A DNA stretch of 64,000 bases from Rahnella sp. AA (GTDB lineage: Bacteria; Pseudomonadota; Gammaproteobacteria; Enterobacterales; Enterobacteriaceae). The notes beneath the pieces are model-generated. The model saw only the letters and a program-made list of their open reading frames with translations, made no database searches and was not told the origin of the DNA. The stretch lies in contig NZ_PITQ01000007.1 of assembly GCF_002834385.1 (NCBI RefSeq), positions 62,001 to 126,000 of the forward strand, given 5' to 3'. The stretch's first letter is position 1. The number at the start of each line of letters is the position of its first letter. A program made the translations under genes and the position numbers. Shown here in pieces: positions 1 to 9,379 of this stretch.

Positions 1-233
1 AACTGGGTTCAGTAACCATCGCGTCTAAATCAGGCGACGAAGGTAAACTGTTCGGCTCTATCGGTACTCGCGATATCGCTGATGCAGTCACTGCTGCTGG
101 TGTTGAAGTTGCTAAAAGCGAAGTTCGTTTGCCGAATGGCGTCCTGCGTACTACTGGTGACCACGAAGTGGAATTCCAGGTACACAGCGATGTGTTCGCT
201 AAACTGAACGTGATCGTGGTTGCTGAAGCGTAA
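1..233 (+). CDS. rplI: 50S ribosomal protein L9, C-terminal part
   Basis: The window opens inside this gene; codons run in frame from base 3 to the TAA at 231-233, giving 76 residues. They match the C-terminal globular domain of L9, which binds 23S rRNA near the L1 stalk base and helps maintain reading frame. The segment reads [19 protein letters not shown] and ends in the typical [12 protein letters not shown]. The start, and presumably rpsF-priB-rpsR, lie upstream outside the window. The gene is followed closely by an intrinsic terminator, so it is the last cistron of its operon. Confidence 0.97.
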   Translation, partial: LGSVTIASKSGDEGKLFGSIGTRDIADAVTAAGVEVAKSEVRLPNGVLRTTGDHEVEFQVHSDVFAKLNVIVVAEA

Positions 234-254
234 TTACGCTGAGGTAAACCAGTG

Positions 255-281
255 AAACGCCGGCCTTGTGCCGGCGTTTTG
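255..281 (+). terminator. rplI operon terminator
   Basis: A GC-rich hairpin (AACGCCGGC / GCCGGCGTT with a short CTTGT loop) is followed by T residues, 22 bases after the rplI stop. It is a standard Rho-independent terminator for the ribosomal protein operon; ytfB converges from the other side. Confidence 0.85.
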
Positions 282-329
282 CTTTTCTGCGCTTGGGTTT
301 TTCTGTGTGCGGAAAAGAGCTTTAGAAGA

Positions 330-1037
330 TCAGTTACTGCGCTGGAAACTGCCGTCCGGCTGGCGCGTAAAGGTCACCGTCACATTCTGGTCCGTCGTCA
401 CCTGTAACGCCGTGACCACGCCCTGCGCATCACGCTGAATTTTCACCTGCTGGCCCGTTTTGAGCGTACTCAGCGGTTTATCAGCACCTTCGACCCGCGC
501 CATAGAAAACACATCATTCACGGCCATGTTGTTATCACGGAACAACTGGGCCAACGTCTGACCCGACTGAACCTGATAACTGCGCCATGTGCCGTTATTA
601 TCATTGGCCTGTGGCGAAACCGGATCGGGCTGCGCCATCTGAGTTGTGCGGCCCTGATCGTTACGCAAATCAGCCTGCATCGGAATACTGGCAGGTTGTT
701 GCGGTTGCGAAGGTGCGTAAGTATTTTCCGGCGTATAAGGCCAAAGCAGTGCCAGAAGGATCACCACAACACTGATAATAATGCCGCGTCGGTGCGCATA
801 AGGCAGGGGCGACATCCAGTGGAAACCGTCACTCATATGCCAGATTTTGCTGAGCAGCGTTTTGCTTTTCATAACAGCAGAAGAAGAACGCCCAGTTTGT
901 TCGGTAATTTCTTCCTCTTCGTTTTCAGCTTGCGCTGTCGTGTCTTGCATCGGCCTTTTCATAATGGCAATCCAGGATCTCAACATAGGTTGATAAATAC
1001 GGACGGCTTTCCTTCTCCTGGGCGGGATTCTGCCCAT
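330..1037 (-). CDS. ytfB: OapA/YtfB family cell-envelope protein
   Basis: A 235-residue protein of the YtfB/OapA family, a single-pass inner-membrane protein that in E. coli binds glycans and localises to the division site. A basic and then acidic cytoplasmic N-terminus is followed by the conserved PYAHRRGIII stretch leading into one membrane helix (about residues 85-100), a proline/glutamine-rich linker and a C-terminal OapA/LysM-like domain (WRSYQVQSGQTLAQLF, then FTRQPDGSF at the end). The ATG at 1037 is preceded by GAGAGGT at good spacing. It gives an N-terminus longer than I remember for E. coli; ATGs at 950 or 872 are alternatives. Position between rplI and fklB agrees with E. coli. Confidence 0.9.
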   Translation of the reverse strand: MGRIPPRRRKAVRIYQPMLRSWIAIMKRPMQDTTAQAENEEEEITEQTGRSSSAVMKSKTLLSKIWHMSDGFHWMSPLPYAHRRGIIISVVVILLALLWPYTPENTYAPSQPQQPASIPMQADLRNDQGRTTQMAQPDPVSPQANDNNGTWRSYQVQSGQTLAQLFRDNNMAVNDVFSMARVEGADKPLSTLKTGQQVKIQRDAQGVVTALQVTTDQNVTVTFTRQPDGSFQRSN

Positions 1038-1292
1038 GACGACCTCTCTTGTTAACTCTTGTAATGTCGACTGCCTGTTGCTGCCTAGTATAGCCGTTTA
1101 ACTGCTTGATGCGGAAAGGGGCAAAGCACAAATATCGCTCAAACGATGGGTTAAGCGGCTTCAAAAGCGAAAAATTTATCGAAAGAGAGAAGGAACTGCG
1201 CATGCCGTCATGTTGCCTCACAGAGGATTTTACGCAAAAGCCTTGCGCTGCTATGCTGCGCCTTCGACATTTTTAAGAGCTAAGGAAAATTC

Positions 1293-1913
1293 ATGACTAC
1301 CCCTTCATTTGACAGCGTAGAAGCGCAGGCAAGTTACGGTATCGGCCTGCAGGTCGGTCAACAGTTGCAGGAATCAGGTTTGCAGGGCTTAGAGCCTGAC
1401 GCACTGCTGGCAGGCTTACGCGACGCGCTGGAAGGGAATACGCCAGCCGTTCCTGTTGATGTGGTTCACCGCGCACTGCGTGAAGTCCACGAGCGCGCTG
1501 ATGCTGTTCGTCGTGAACGTCAGGAAGCTCTGGCTGTTCAGGGGCAGGAGTTCCTGGCCGCCAATGCGCAGCGCGAAGGTGTAAGCAGCACCGAATCCGG
1601 CCTGCAATTCTCTGTGATTACTCAGGGCGAAGGCACTATCCCGGGCCGTCAGGACCGCGTACGTGTTCACTACACCGGTAAACTGATCGACGGCACTGTG
1701 TTCGACAGCTCCGTACAGCGTGGCGAGCCGGCTGAATTCCCGGTTAACGGCGTGATTGCTGGCTGGATTGAAGCACTGACTCTGATGCCAGTAGGCTCTA
1801 AATGGGAACTGTACATCCCTCATAACTTGGCTTACGGCGAACGTGGTGCGGGTGCCTCCATCCCTCCATACAGCGCTCTGGTCTTCGAAGTTGAGCTGTT
1901 AGAAATTCTGTAA
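1293..1913 (+). CDS. fklB: FKBP-type peptidyl-prolyl cis-trans isomerase (FKBP22)
   Basis: At 206 residues it has the length of E. coli FklB. Residues 1-100 form the helical dimerisation domain with a long basic-acidic helix. Residues about 118-206 are the FKBP domain, with [16 protein letters not shown], a GWIEAL segment and [22 protein letters not shown]. It catalyses cis-trans isomerisation of Xaa-Pro bonds in the periplasm or cytoplasm. TAAGGA lies a few bases before the ATG. It is monocistronic, ending in an intrinsic terminator. E. coli has cycA next to it, which is not here. Confidence 0.97.
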   Translation: MTTPSFDSVEAQASYGIGLQVGQQLQESGLQGLEPDALLAGLRDALEGNTPAVPVDVVHRALREVHERADAVRRERQEALAVQGQEFLAANAQREGVSSTESGLQFSVITQGEGTIPGRQDRVRVHYTGKLIDGTVFDSSVQRGEPAEFPVNGVIAGWIEALTLMPVGSKWELYIPHNLAYGERGAGASIPPYSALVFEVELLEIL

Positions 1914-1935
1914 TTCCTCGCGGAAACCAGAAACG

Positions 1936-1961
1936 AAAAGGGCGCATTTGCGCCCTTTTTT
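1936..1961 (+). terminator. fklB terminator
   Basis: Hairpin AAAAGGGCGC-ATTT-GCGCCCTTTT with a T-run, 22 bases after the fklB stop. The A-rich left flank means it could also serve ytfE from the other strand. Confidence 0.88.
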
Positions 1962-2002
1962 CATCTTTGTCTTTTACGGACTGCTGCTTTCGGATAGCGG
2001 AA

Positions 2003-2668
2003 TCATTCGCCGCATAAAGCCCGCGGGAACAGCAGATTATTTTCCAGATGGATATGTTCCATGAGGTCGGTGATGAATTCGTTAATCCCGGCATACAGCG
2101 CACGCCAGGTGACACAGGCACCTTCTGGCGGCGTCACGTTATTGGTCAGCCGTTTGATTTCTTCCAGAATATCACCCGCATCATCATGCTCACGTTCCAT
2201 CACTGAAATTGGACCGGCAGCCTGACGGCCCATTCCGCCGCGAATCATTGGGAACAGAATCTGTTCTTCTTTCATCATGTGCTGGGTCAGTTCGTCGAGG
2301 ATCAACTGCAGCTGAACCGCCAGACCGTGCGGGCAGGGCAGTTTGTCACCATGAACGCGTTCGACTTTATCCGCCATCAGCACCAGCTCCGGCAGTTCCT
2401 GACGGTGACGATCGTGATAACGCGGAATAATGAAATCGATGATGTCCGCCAGCGGCGCGGTTTTCCAGTCTGTGGAAGTGTCCGGTTGCTGTGCAATTTC
2501 AGCAAGTTGCTGCTCAATTGCATCAATATCCAGCTCTTTTTTGGTTACGGCACGCAGGAGTGTTTGTTTGCCTCCGCAGCAGAAATCCAGATCGTACTGA
2601 CGGAACAGGCGGGTTGCACGCGGAATGGCAACGGCCAGAGCGCCAAGAGGTTGGTCGCGATAGTCCAT
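2003..2668 (-). CDS. ytfE: Di-iron protein for iron-sulfur centre repair (RIC)
   Basis: 221 residues, matching YtfE/RIC, a cytoplasmic di-iron protein that repairs nitrosative and oxidative damage to Fe-S clusters. The N-terminal ScdA-type domain carries the CC pair in [11 protein letters not shown] (near residue 30). The rest is a hemerythrin-like four-helix bundle with the expected metal-ligand histidines and carboxylates ([43 protein letters not shown]). It is transcribed alone. A strong palindrome 30 bases upstream looks like an NsrR operator, consistent with nitric-oxide induction known for this gene. Confidence 0.97.
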   Translation of the reverse strand: MDYRDQPLGALAVAIPRATRLFRQYDLDFCCGGKQTLLRAVTKKELDIDAIEQQLAEIAQQPDTSTDWKTAPLADIIDFIIPRYHDRHRQELPELVLMADKVERVHGDKLPCPHGLAVQLQLILDELTQHMMKEEQILFPMIRGGMGRQAAGPISVMEREHDDAGDILEEIKRLTNNVTPPEGACVTWRALYAGINEFITDLMEHIHLENNLLFPRALCGE

Positions 2669-2698
2669 GATGAAGCCTCGTTAAATGAAGATGTTTAT

Positions 2699-2721
2699 AA
2701 CATGCATTATAAATGCATGTT
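2699..2721. promoter_or_regulatory. NsrR-like operator upstream of ytfE
   Basis: A 23-base near-perfect palindrome, with AACATGCATT and its complement AATGCATGTT separated by three bases. This is the 11-1-11 geometry of NsrR sites (AAGATGCATTT half-site). It ends 31 bases before the ytfE start, where repressor binding would block the promoter. The assignment is by pattern only. Confidence 0.75.
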
Positions 2722-2751
2722 TAAGGCAAGGCTATAGCTCAAAGGAAGTAC

Positions 2752-2781
2752 AGAAAGAAAAAACGCTCCCGAAGGAGCGTT
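2752..2781 (-). terminator. cpdB terminator
   Basis: On the minus strand AACGCTCC-TTCG-GGAGCGTT is followed by six T residues, 10 bases past the cpdB stop. The UUCG tetraloop adds stability. Confidence 0.9.
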
Positions 2782-2791
2782 GAGTGAAAGG

Positions 2792-4741
2792 CTATTTTTG
2801 CAAATCGACCTGATAAACCTCAAAGCCGATATCGTCCGTGCCTTTTGCGGTGACAGGATATTGCGCGTGAGATTTGATGAAGGTTGCGGCTTTGTCGCCC
2901 GGCGATGTCTCGAAGCGGATATCCAGCGGCTGCGGCGCTTTAATTGTTGACAGCTTCCAGTTATTGTCCGCCGTTGGCGTAACCGCACCGTGCTTTTTGG
3001 TTTCTGCGCTGATGTACGCGGCTACCACAGAACGGTTTTCATCCGGTGACGCGAAGGCAATATGCTTATCGCCGGTGCCCGCAAATTTTCCGCCGTAGGC
3101 ACGGTAGTTGTTTGTGGCGACCAGGAAAGTCGCTTTCAGATCGATAGGCTTACCGTTAAACGTCAGGTTTTTAATGCGCTCAGCATCTTTGTTGATGAGC
3201 GTACATTCGCCGTCATATTTCGCCGGCTGGCTGATATCAATCTGATAATTCACGCCATCGATCACGTCGAAGTTATAGGTACGGAATCCGTCCCAGTTAA
3301 TCAGCGACTGTGGCTTAGTGCTGTTCACATCAATCTGATTAAACTGCCCGGCGGAGCATTCCAGCCAGTCTTTCACTTCCTGTCCGGTGACTTTCATCAC
3401 CACCAGCGTATTCGGATAAAGATACAAATCGGCGGCATTACGGAAAGTCAGCTCGCCTTTTTCCACTTCGACATAACTGGCCGGATCGTTTTTACGCCCG
3501 CCCACTTTGAACGGTGCGGCAGCGGATAATACCGGCAGATTCGCTAAATCTGGATCGCCCTGAATGAAGTGTTCGGTGTAGGCCTTCTGCGCATTGTTGA
3601 CAATTTGCACCGTCGGATCGTCCTGCACCAGCGCCAGATAGCTATACATATTATCGTTCGATTTGCCGATGGGCTTGCTGACAAATTCTCGTGTCGCGTC
3701 ATGTGAAGGCGCGAGGACTTTCACCAGATCCTGATCTTCAGCGGCCAGCGATTTCTTCTGCACTTTGTCATAAATCGGGCGCGCTTCTGCCTTTGCGGTT
3801 TCCACTTTCCAGTTGCCGCCGTCGTTATTTAAGACCATATCAACCACGCCCAGATGGTCGCCCCACATGCCCGGCATCACCGCCGGAATGCCATTCAGCG
3901 TTCCCTGTTTGATGTCCGCGCCTTTGATATTGGCAAACTCTTCGCTCGGGAAAACGGCATGCGCGTGACCGAACATGATGGCGTCGATGCCTTTCACCTG
4001 GCTCAGGTAATACACCGAGTTTTCGGCCATGGTTTTGTACGGATCGCCGGACAGGCCGGAGTGGGGGATGGCGACAATAATGTCCGCGCCCTGTTTTCGC
4101 ATCTCCGGGATCCATTTTTTTGCGGTCTCTGTAATATCCGCAACGGTGACTTTGCCTTGTAAATTCGCTTTGTCCCAGACCATGATTTGCGGCGGAACAA
4201 AACCGATATAACCGATGCGCAGAGTATGCGTTTTGCCGTCACGATCTTTCACCGCGTTATCGGTAATGAGGAAAGGGGTGAACAGCGGCTTACCGGTTTT
4301 ATCGTCGATGACGTTGGCGTTAACGTAAGGGAATTTCGCTCCGGCCAGCGCTTTTTTCAGGTAATCCAGCCCGTAGTTAAATTCGTGGTTACCCAGGTTG
4401 CCGACCGCGTAATCCAGCGTATTCATTGCCAGATAAACGGGATGAACATCACCCTGTTTCAGGCCTTTTGCTGCCATGTAATCGCCCAGCGGGCTGCCCT
4501 GAATGATGTCGCCGTTATCAACTAACACGGAGTTAGTCACTTCGTTTCGCGCGGCGTGGATCAGGCTGGCGGTGCGTACCAGCCCAAATTTATCCGTTGG
4601 TTTATCCTTATAGTAATCGAAATCCATCATGTTGCTGTGCAGGTCCGTGGTTTCCATGATGCGCAGATCCACCTGTGCAGCCCCCGCTGATGTAGCGACC
4701 AGCGTAGCTAACAGGGATAACGTCAGATGACGTTTATTCAT
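2792..4741 (-). CDS. cpdB: 2',3'-cyclic-nucleotide 2'-phosphodiesterase / 3'-nucleotidase, periplasmic
   Basis: 649 residues from the ATG at 4741, chosen because GGAGATAAGG precedes it; an upstream in-frame start adds 20 residues with no ribosome site. A signal peptide ([22 protein letters not shown]) directs export. The metallophosphatase domain shows [28 protein letters not shown] and GHAHAVFP metal-binding motifs. The C-terminal 5'-nucleotidase domain follows, with NNYRAYGG-type substrate contacts. The enzyme opens 2',3'-cyclic nucleotides and removes the 3' phosphate, letting the cell use external nucleotides. It is divergent from cysQ, which also handles 3'-phosphonucleotides. Confidence 0.97.
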   Translation of the reverse strand: MNKRHLTLSLLATLVATSAGAAQVDLRIMETTDLHSNMMDFDYYKDKPTDKFGLVRTASLIHAARNEVTNSVLVDNGDIIQGSPLGDYMAAKGLKQGDVHPVYLAMNTLDYAVGNLGNHEFNYGLDYLKKALAGAKFPYVNANVIDDKTGKPLFTPFLITDNAVKDRDGKTHTLRIGYIGFVPPQIMVWDKANLQGKVTVADITETAKKWIPEMRKQGADIIVAIPHSGLSGDPYKTMAENSVYYLSQVKGIDAIMFGHAHAVFPSEEFANIKGADIKQGTLNGIPAVMPGMWGDHLGVVDMVLNNDGGNWKVETAKAEARPIYDKVQKKSLAAEDQDLVKVLAPSHDATREFVSKPIGKSNDNMYSYLALVQDDPTVQIVNNAQKAYTEHFIQGDPDLANLPVLSAAAPFKVGGRKNDPASYVEVEKGELTFRNAADLYLYPNTLVVMKVTGQEVKDWLECSAGQFNQIDVNSTKPQSLINWDGFRTYNFDVIDGVNYQIDISQPAKYDGECTLINKDAERIKNLTFNGKPIDLKATFLVATNNYRAYGGKFAGTGDKHIAFASPDENRSVVAAYISAETKKHGAVTPTADNNWKLSTIKAPQPLDIRFETSPGDKAATFIKSHAQYPVTAKGTDDIGFEVYQVDLQK

Positions 4742-4834
4742 TGCCTTATCTCCAGAGAAAGGGGTAATACCCGGAAAAGAAAAACCGGATAGGTATCTCA
4801 AAATTCGCTGATAATGTAATCAGTTGTCATAAAT

Positions 4835-4856
4835 AAATGTGAGATGTAACAACTTT
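4835..4856. promoter_or_regulatory. Possible CRP site between cpdB and cysQ
   Basis: The left half AAATGTGA is perfect and the right half ACAACTTT is partial compared with the 22-base CRP consensus. It lies 94 bases before cpdB and 85 before cysQ. A CRP role is plausible for a nucleotide-scavenging gene, but the right half is weak. Confidence 0.35.
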
Positions 4857-4940
4857 ATGACGCATGCACATTACGTGATAGCTATTCAGGGCAAAAAAAA
4901 CTAGGCTTTAGAAATGAGAATCAAAGTACTGAGGTAAAAG

Positions 4941-5687
4941 ATGTTAGAGCAAATTTGTCAGTTAGCACGCGAGGCGGGCGACGCCATTATGGCGGTGTAT
5001 GACGGAGAGCAGCCGCTCGATGCGCGTCATAAAAAAGACGATTCACCGGTCACGGCAGCTGATATTGCCGCGCATAACGTGATTAAGGCCGGTTTGCAAA
5101 AGCTGGATCCGCAGACGCCGATGCTGTCGGAAGAAGATCCGCAAAGCTGGAGTGAGCGTCAGACCTGGACGCGTTACTGGCTGGTCGATCCGCTGGACGG
5201 TACCAAAGAATTCCTGAAGCGTAACGGTGAATTCACCGTCAATATCGCGCTGATCGAAGATGGCGTTCCGGTGCTGGGCGTGGTGTATGTTCCGGTAACC
5301 AAAGTGATGTACAGCGCCGCAGAAGGCAAGGCGTGGAAAGAAGATCAGGGTGAACGCCAGCAGATCGAAGTGAAAGAAGCCCATCCGCCACTGGTGGTGG
5401 TCAGCCGCTCACATTTCAGCAATGACCCTGAATTGCAGGATTATCTGGCACAGTTAGGTGAGCATCAGACCGTGGCAATCGGTTCATCGCTGAAATTCTG
5501 CCTGGTGGCTGAAGGTTCTGCGCAGCTTTATCCGCGCTTCGGGCCGACCAATATCTGGGATACCGGTGCCGGGCACGCCGTGGCGCTGGCCGCAGGTGCG
5601 CAGGTGCATGACTGGAAAGGGCAGACGCTGGCCTATACGCCGCGTGAATCTTTTCTCAATCCGGGCTTCCGGGTTTCTCTCTTCTGA
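4941..5687 (+). CDS. cysQ: 3'(2'),5'-bisphosphate nucleotidase CysQ
   Basis: 248 residues of the inositol-monophosphatase fold. It hydrolyses 3'-phosphoadenosine 5'-phosphate (PAP) to AMP, removing the inhibitory by-product of sulfate assimilation. The magnesium motifs are present: EED within LSEEDP (near residue 60), [10 protein letters not shown] (near residue 83) and WDTGAGHAV near the C-terminus. The ATG follows GAGGTAAAAG. It is monocistronic with its own terminator and is divergent from cpdB as in E. coli. Confidence 0.97.
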   Translation: MLEQICQLAREAGDAIMAVYDGEQPLDARHKKDDSPVTAADIAAHNVIKAGLQKLDPQTPMLSEEDPQSWSERQTWTRYWLVDPLDGTKEFLKRNGEFTVNIALIEDGVPVLGVVYVPVTKVMYSAAEGKAWKEDQGERQQIEVKEAHPPLVVVSRSHFSNDPELQDYLAQLGEHQTVAIGSSLKFCLVAEGSAQLYPRFGPTNIWDTGAGHAVALAAGAQVHDWKGQTLAYTPRESFLNPGFRVSLF

Positions 5688-5691
5688 CGTT

Positions 5692-5718
5692 AAGACCCCG
5701 GTTCAGGCCGGGGTTTTT
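5692..5718. terminator. Bidirectional terminator between cysQ and ytfJ
   Basis: ACCCCGG-TTCA-CCGGGGT-type hairpin (5694-5713) with Ts on the plus side. It lies between two convergent genes whose stops are 35 bases apart. Confidence 0.85.
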
Positions 5719-5722
5719 CTCA

Positions 5723-6280
5723 TTACTCTTTGACCAGCTGATCAACCAGTGTAATTACCTGTTGCACTTCCTGCGGCGTCAGTTGCCCGTCTTTGGCAAA
5801 TTTCACTACGCCATTTTTATCGAGCACGATAACTGCTGAACTTTCGGGTTGTAACTCCCACGCTTTTTTCACCACGCCGTTGCTGTCGACTATCACCTGT
5901 GACCACGGAAATTCACGTTTGCCACTTTCAATGCTTTTACGCACGAACAGGCCTGTGCCGATGATTGCGTCGTCAGTGTTAACGATAGTGGTGGTCTGGT
6001 ATCGGTCGTGCGGCAAGCTGGCTGCGCGGATGGCAGTGATCAGCGGTTCATTGAGCGCTTTAGCACTGCTTCTCCCCGCCATGTGCTGCACGATGCGGAC
6101 TTTGCCTGGCAGCCTCGCGCTGTTCCATTTGCTGTAGCTGAACTGGTCATTGACGTCGTTAAGCTCACCTTTATCGTCAACACCAACAGGGGCAACACGT
6201 TGCCCGACAGTGAAATTATGAGCAGACGCAAAAAGTGAAAATGTCATAAAAGTGATCACAAGCAGACTTCTAAGAAGCAT
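5723..6280 (-). CDS. ytfJ: YtfJ family periplasmic thioredoxin-fold protein
   Basis: 185 residues from the ATG at 6280, which follows CGGAGAATCT; a longer in-frame start adds a basic stretch that would spoil the signal peptide. The signal peptide (MLLRSLLVITFMTFSLFASA) is followed by a thioredoxin-like fold with conserved YtfJ segments NFTVGQRVAPVGV, HMAGRSSAK, PHDRYQTTTIVNTDDA and FPWSQVIVDSNGV. No CXXC is visible, so it is not an ordinary disulfide oxidoreductase. The function is unknown. It converges on cysQ. Confidence 0.95.
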   Translation of the reverse strand: MLLRSLLVITFMTFSLFASAHNFTVGQRVAPVGVDDKGELNDVNDQFSYSKWNSARLPGKVRIVQHMAGRSSAKALNEPLITAIRAASLPHDRYQTTTIVNTDDAIIGTGLFVRKSIESGKREFPWSQVIVDSNGVVKKAWELQPESSAVIVLDKNGVVKFAKDGQLTPQEVQQVITLVDQLVKE

Positions 6281-6590
6281 AGATTCTCCGGGGCGCAAAA
6301 GAACAGACCTGCCAATCATAGGATCGCTTAAGTGGTCTGTCCTGTTGAAATGTTAATAATGTGTTGCGCGTTACAAAAAATACACACAATGAAGGGTTAT
6401 ACTGTGTGTGAACGTCAAGACTTAGGACAATACTGAAAAGCAATGTAAAAGCAGTTAAATATACTGGAAATACCCGACTGCCCTGCTATGTTATAGGTCT
6501 GTTCACTGCAAACAACTTTTTCTGTCCCGGTATCTGTCGCCTTGCGACGTGGCCGGCGCATGCAGTGATTTAACGGAGAAAAGTAAAAAA
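6281..6590. other. ytfJ-ytfK divergent regulatory region
   Basis: About 310 bases with no gene. A TATACT element (6398-6403) is embedded in an inverted repeat ACACACA (6382-6388) / TGTGTGT (6403-6409). Two CTGTC repeats (6522-6526 and 6534-6538) lie 12 bases apart before ytfK. They resemble a PHO box but the spacing is one base too long. I see no convincing -35 element. Confidence 0.5.
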
Positions 6591-6797
6591 ATGAGAATCT
6601 TCCAACGCTACAACCCGATGAAAGTCGCTAAGTACGTCAAGACGCTGTTTCGCGGACGTTTATACATCAAAGATGTCGGTGCATTTGAGTTCGACCAGGG
6701 CAAGATTTTGTTGCCAAAGATTCGTGATAAGCGTCACTTTAGTGTGATGTCTGAAGTTAACCGCCAGGTGACATCCCTGCAGGCGGAAATGGGTTAA
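6591..6797 (+). CDS. ytfK: YtfK (DUF1107), stringent-response regulator
   Basis: 68 residues beginning [17 protein letters not shown], essentially the full E. coli YtfK. ATG 6591 is preceded by ACGGAGAAAAG and gives the family length; an upstream in-frame start is unlikely. In E. coli this small basic protein interacts with SpoT and tips it toward (p)ppGpp synthesis under phosphate or fatty-acid limitation. It is a single-gene unit between ytfJ and ytfL. Basic residues concentrate in the first half (FRGRLYIKD). Confidence 0.96.
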   Translation: MRIFQRYNPMKVAKYVKTLFRGRLYIKDVGAFEFDQGKILLPKIRDKRHFSVMSEVNRQVTSLQAEMG

Positions 6798-6823
6798 CGC
6801 CCCGCGCGTCTTCTGATGCATGC

Positions 6824-6852
6824 GCAAAAAAACGGCCTCTGATGAGGCCGTT
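6824..6852 (-). terminator. Terminator of paeA/ytfL
   Basis: Stem AACGGCCTC / GAGGCCGTT (6831-6852) with TTTTTT after it on the minus strand, 30 bases beyond the ytfL stop. It may also stop ytfK transcripts. Confidence 0.85.
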
Positions 6853-6881
6853 AGTGTTTCCGGGATCCGGGTATTCTTTTA

Positions 6882-8231
6882 TTACGCCTGCGCTTCTTTC
6901 TCTTCTTTCATTTCCTGCGGTGTTTTAGGCAGCAGCGGCGCAGCAGGCTGATCGATAATTCTTGTGACCAGGAGCTGATCAATTTTGTAGCTGTCGATAT
7001 CCACAACTTCGAATTTATAACCGGCAAATTTTACAAAATCTGTACGCTTTGGAATTTTACGCAGCATGAACATCATGAAACCACCAATGGTTTCGTAGTT
7101 GCCAGACTGCGGGAATTCTTCGATATGCAACACTCGCATCACGTCTTCAATTGGCGTACCGCCTTCAATCAGCCATGAATGCTCATCACGCGCCACGATC
7201 TGTTCTTCCATACCCTGGCCGACAAGGTCGCCCATCAGTGTCGTCATCACGTCATTGAGCGTGATAATGCCTACCACCAGCGCGTATTCGTTGAGGATCA
7301 CCGCAAAGTCTTCGCCCGCCGCTTTGAAGCTTTCCAGCGCTTCGGAGAGCGTCAGGGTATCGGGCACAATCAGCGCATTGCGGATTTGCACGCCGCTGCT
7401 CAGCATCAGGCTCTGATTACCCAGCACGCGGTTCAGTAAATCTTTGGAGTCGACGTAGCCGACGACCTGATCGATATGACCATCGCAGACCAGAAACTTG
7501 GAATGCGGGTGCGTGGCGATTTTCTCTTTGATGCTTTCTTCGCTTTCGCGCAGGTCAAAATAGATCACGCTTTCACGCGAGGTCATGGACGAAGGAACGG
7601 TACGTGATTCGAGCTCAAACACGTTTTCAATCAGTTCATGTTCCTGTTTACGCAGTACGCCTGCCAGTGCACCGGCCTCAAACACGGCATAAATGTCGTC
7701 GGTCGTAATGTCGTCATTACGCACCATCGGCAGTTTGAACAGGCGGAAAATCATGTTCGCCATGCCGTTAAAGAACCAGACCATCGGGCGGCAAATCATC
7801 AGACAGAAACGCATCGGGTTGACTATACGGACGGCAACCGACTCAGGTGAAATCATACCGATGCGCTTCGGCGTAAGGTCAGCAAACAGAATAAAGAGGC
7901 TGGTGACCAGTGCGAATGAGCAGATGAAACTGATTTGATCCGCCAGTTCAGGCGACATAAAGCGAACAAAGAAAGTCTGGAAAGCGGGGGAGAACGCGGC
8001 ATCACCGACGATACCACCGAGGATAGCGACGGCATTCAGGCCAATCTGCACCACAGTAAAGAACAGGCCAGGGGTTTCCTGTAATTTCATTACGCGTGCG
8101 GCATTGACGTCTCCTTCGTCTGCCAACTGTTTAAGTTTGATTTTGCGGGAAGCGGCCAGCGATATCTCAGACAGCGAGAAAAAGGCACTGATCGCGATGA
8201 GTAAAAGAATCAGTAAAATACTGTTTAACAT
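6882..8231 (-). CDS. paeA: Polyamine export protein PaeA (YtfL), CNNM/UPF0053 family
   Basis: 449 residues. The N-terminal DUF21 transmembrane domain (about 1-190) has four hydrophobic segments and the family signature AISAFFSLSEISLAASRK. Two CBS domains follow (about 200-335), then a CorC_HlyC transporter-associated domain (about 350-430). E. coli YtfL was renamed PaeA because it exports cadaverine and putrescine and protects stationary-phase cells at alkaline pH. It is located between ytfK and msrA as in E. coli and transcribed alone. Confidence 0.95.
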   Translation of the reverse strand: MLNSILLILLLIAISAFFSLSEISLAASRKIKLKQLADEGDVNAARVMKLQETPGLFFTVVQIGLNAVAILGGIVGDAAFSPAFQTFFVRFMSPELADQISFICSFALVTSLFILFADLTPKRIGMISPESVAVRIVNPMRFCLMICRPMVWFFNGMANMIFRLFKLPMVRNDDITTDDIYAVFEAGALAGVLRKQEHELIENVFELESRTVPSSMTSRESVIYFDLRESEESIKEKIATHPHSKFLVCDGHIDQVVGYVDSKDLLNRVLGNQSLMLSSGVQIRNALIVPDTLTLSEALESFKAAGEDFAVILNEYALVVGIITLNDVMTTLMGDLVGQGMEEQIVARDEHSWLIEGGTPIEDVMRVLHIEEFPQSGNYETIGGFMMFMLRKIPKRTDFVKFAGYKFEVVDIDSYKIDQLLVTRIIDQPAAPLLPKTPQEMKEEKEAQA

Positions 8232-8471
8232 AATCTATCCGTTTAACACCGGGATGAACCGGCAGGGAAAGGCACTCATTATTTTTGTTGCTTAAACGAA
8301 CATCTTTTTAATAAAAACCGGAGTAACCATTAAAAAGCGGTTCAGAAGAAAAAAGCATTAAAATTGAAAAAACAAAGATAATTGCCAGAAATAGTTTTAA
8401 AGGGCCACATTTGTGACCCGCATAGTATAGCAGCAGCACTGAGACTGCCGCCAGCGCTTAAAAATTCCGCA

Positions 8472-9110
8472 TTATTGCGGCGGCAGGCAAACGCCAATTC
8501 CACCTAATCCGCAGTAACCCTCAGGGTTTTTATACAGATATTGCTGATGATCGTCTTCTGCATAATAGAACGGCAGGGCTTCAGTGATTTCCGTGGTAAT
8601 GACACGCTTATCTTTCGCATCATCCATGGCTTGCTGGAAACTCGCCAGACTGGCCAGCGCCTGATCCTGTTGTTCTGCACTCAGGACATATAACGCAGAA
8701 CGATACTGCGTGCCGATATCGCCACCCTGGCGCATACCCTGGGCGGGGTCATGATTCTCCCAGAAAATCTGCAACAGCTTCGCATAGCTGATAACGACGG
8801 GATCAAACACGACGCGGACGACTTCAGCGTGACCGGTCTGACCGGTGCAGACTTCCCGGTATGTCGGATTAGGGGTAAAACCGCCGCTATAACCGGCTGC
8901 TGTGCTGTAAACCCCATCCTGCTGCAAGAACAGACGCTCGACGCCCCAGAAACAACCCATCGCGAAAATGGCAACATCCATATTGTCTGGAACATGAGTC
9001 ATAGAATGGCCATTCACTGCATGAGTGGTCGCGACAGGCATCGGGGTTATACGGCCAGGTAACGCATCTTCTTGATTTACGGACTGCGTTTTATCGGAAA
9101 GTTGCACCAC
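8472..9110 (-). CDS. msrA: Peptide methionine-S-sulfoxide reductase MsrA
   Basis: 212 residues from a GTG start at 9110. That start is preceded by GGAG at six bases and reproduces the E. coli length exactly; a longer in-frame ATG at 9218 adds residues unlike the family. The catalytic [10 protein letters not shown] places the nucleophilic Cys at residue 53. [13 protein letters not shown] and [21 protein letters not shown] are family hallmarks, and the C-terminal [11 protein letters not shown] holds the resolving cysteines. It reduces methionine-S-sulfoxide in proteins using thioredoxin. It is divergent from tamA. Confidence 0.96.
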   Translation of the reverse strand: MVQLSDKTQSVNQEDALPGRITPMPVATTHAVNGHSMTHVPDNMDVAIFAMGCFWGVERLFLQQDGVYSTAAGYSGGFTPNPTYREVCTGQTGHAEVVRVVFDPVVISYAKLLQIFWENHDPAQGMRQGGDIGTQYRSALYVLSAEQQDQALASLASFQQAMDDAKDKRVITTEITEALPFYYAEDDHQQYLYKNPEGYCGLGGIGVCLPPQ

Positions 9111-9379
9111 GGAAAACTCCAGTTGTTGCTTTAATAAACAAGGTTTGTAACAAAAGGTCTTGGTGAATAACGGTGACCAAGAGATCAGTGTTAGTTGTAT
9201 CTGATTGCGTCTTTGCACACAATACGGGGAGCGTTGCTGTGTCGTTGAACATTTTCAGGGGATTAGCACTAAAATGTTTTCATCAGACTTTAGAAAGATG
9301 AATCTGCCAAAGACGAGCGGATATTCTCCGGCAAGCATCGGATATTTTAACAGGACAGTAAAATTTAGCAGGAGTGCGT

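Noticed and set aside
6522-6538. Definite PHO box before ytfK
   Set aside because: The CTGTC repeats are 12 rather than 11 bases apart and the flanking positions do not match, so only a weak note is kept.
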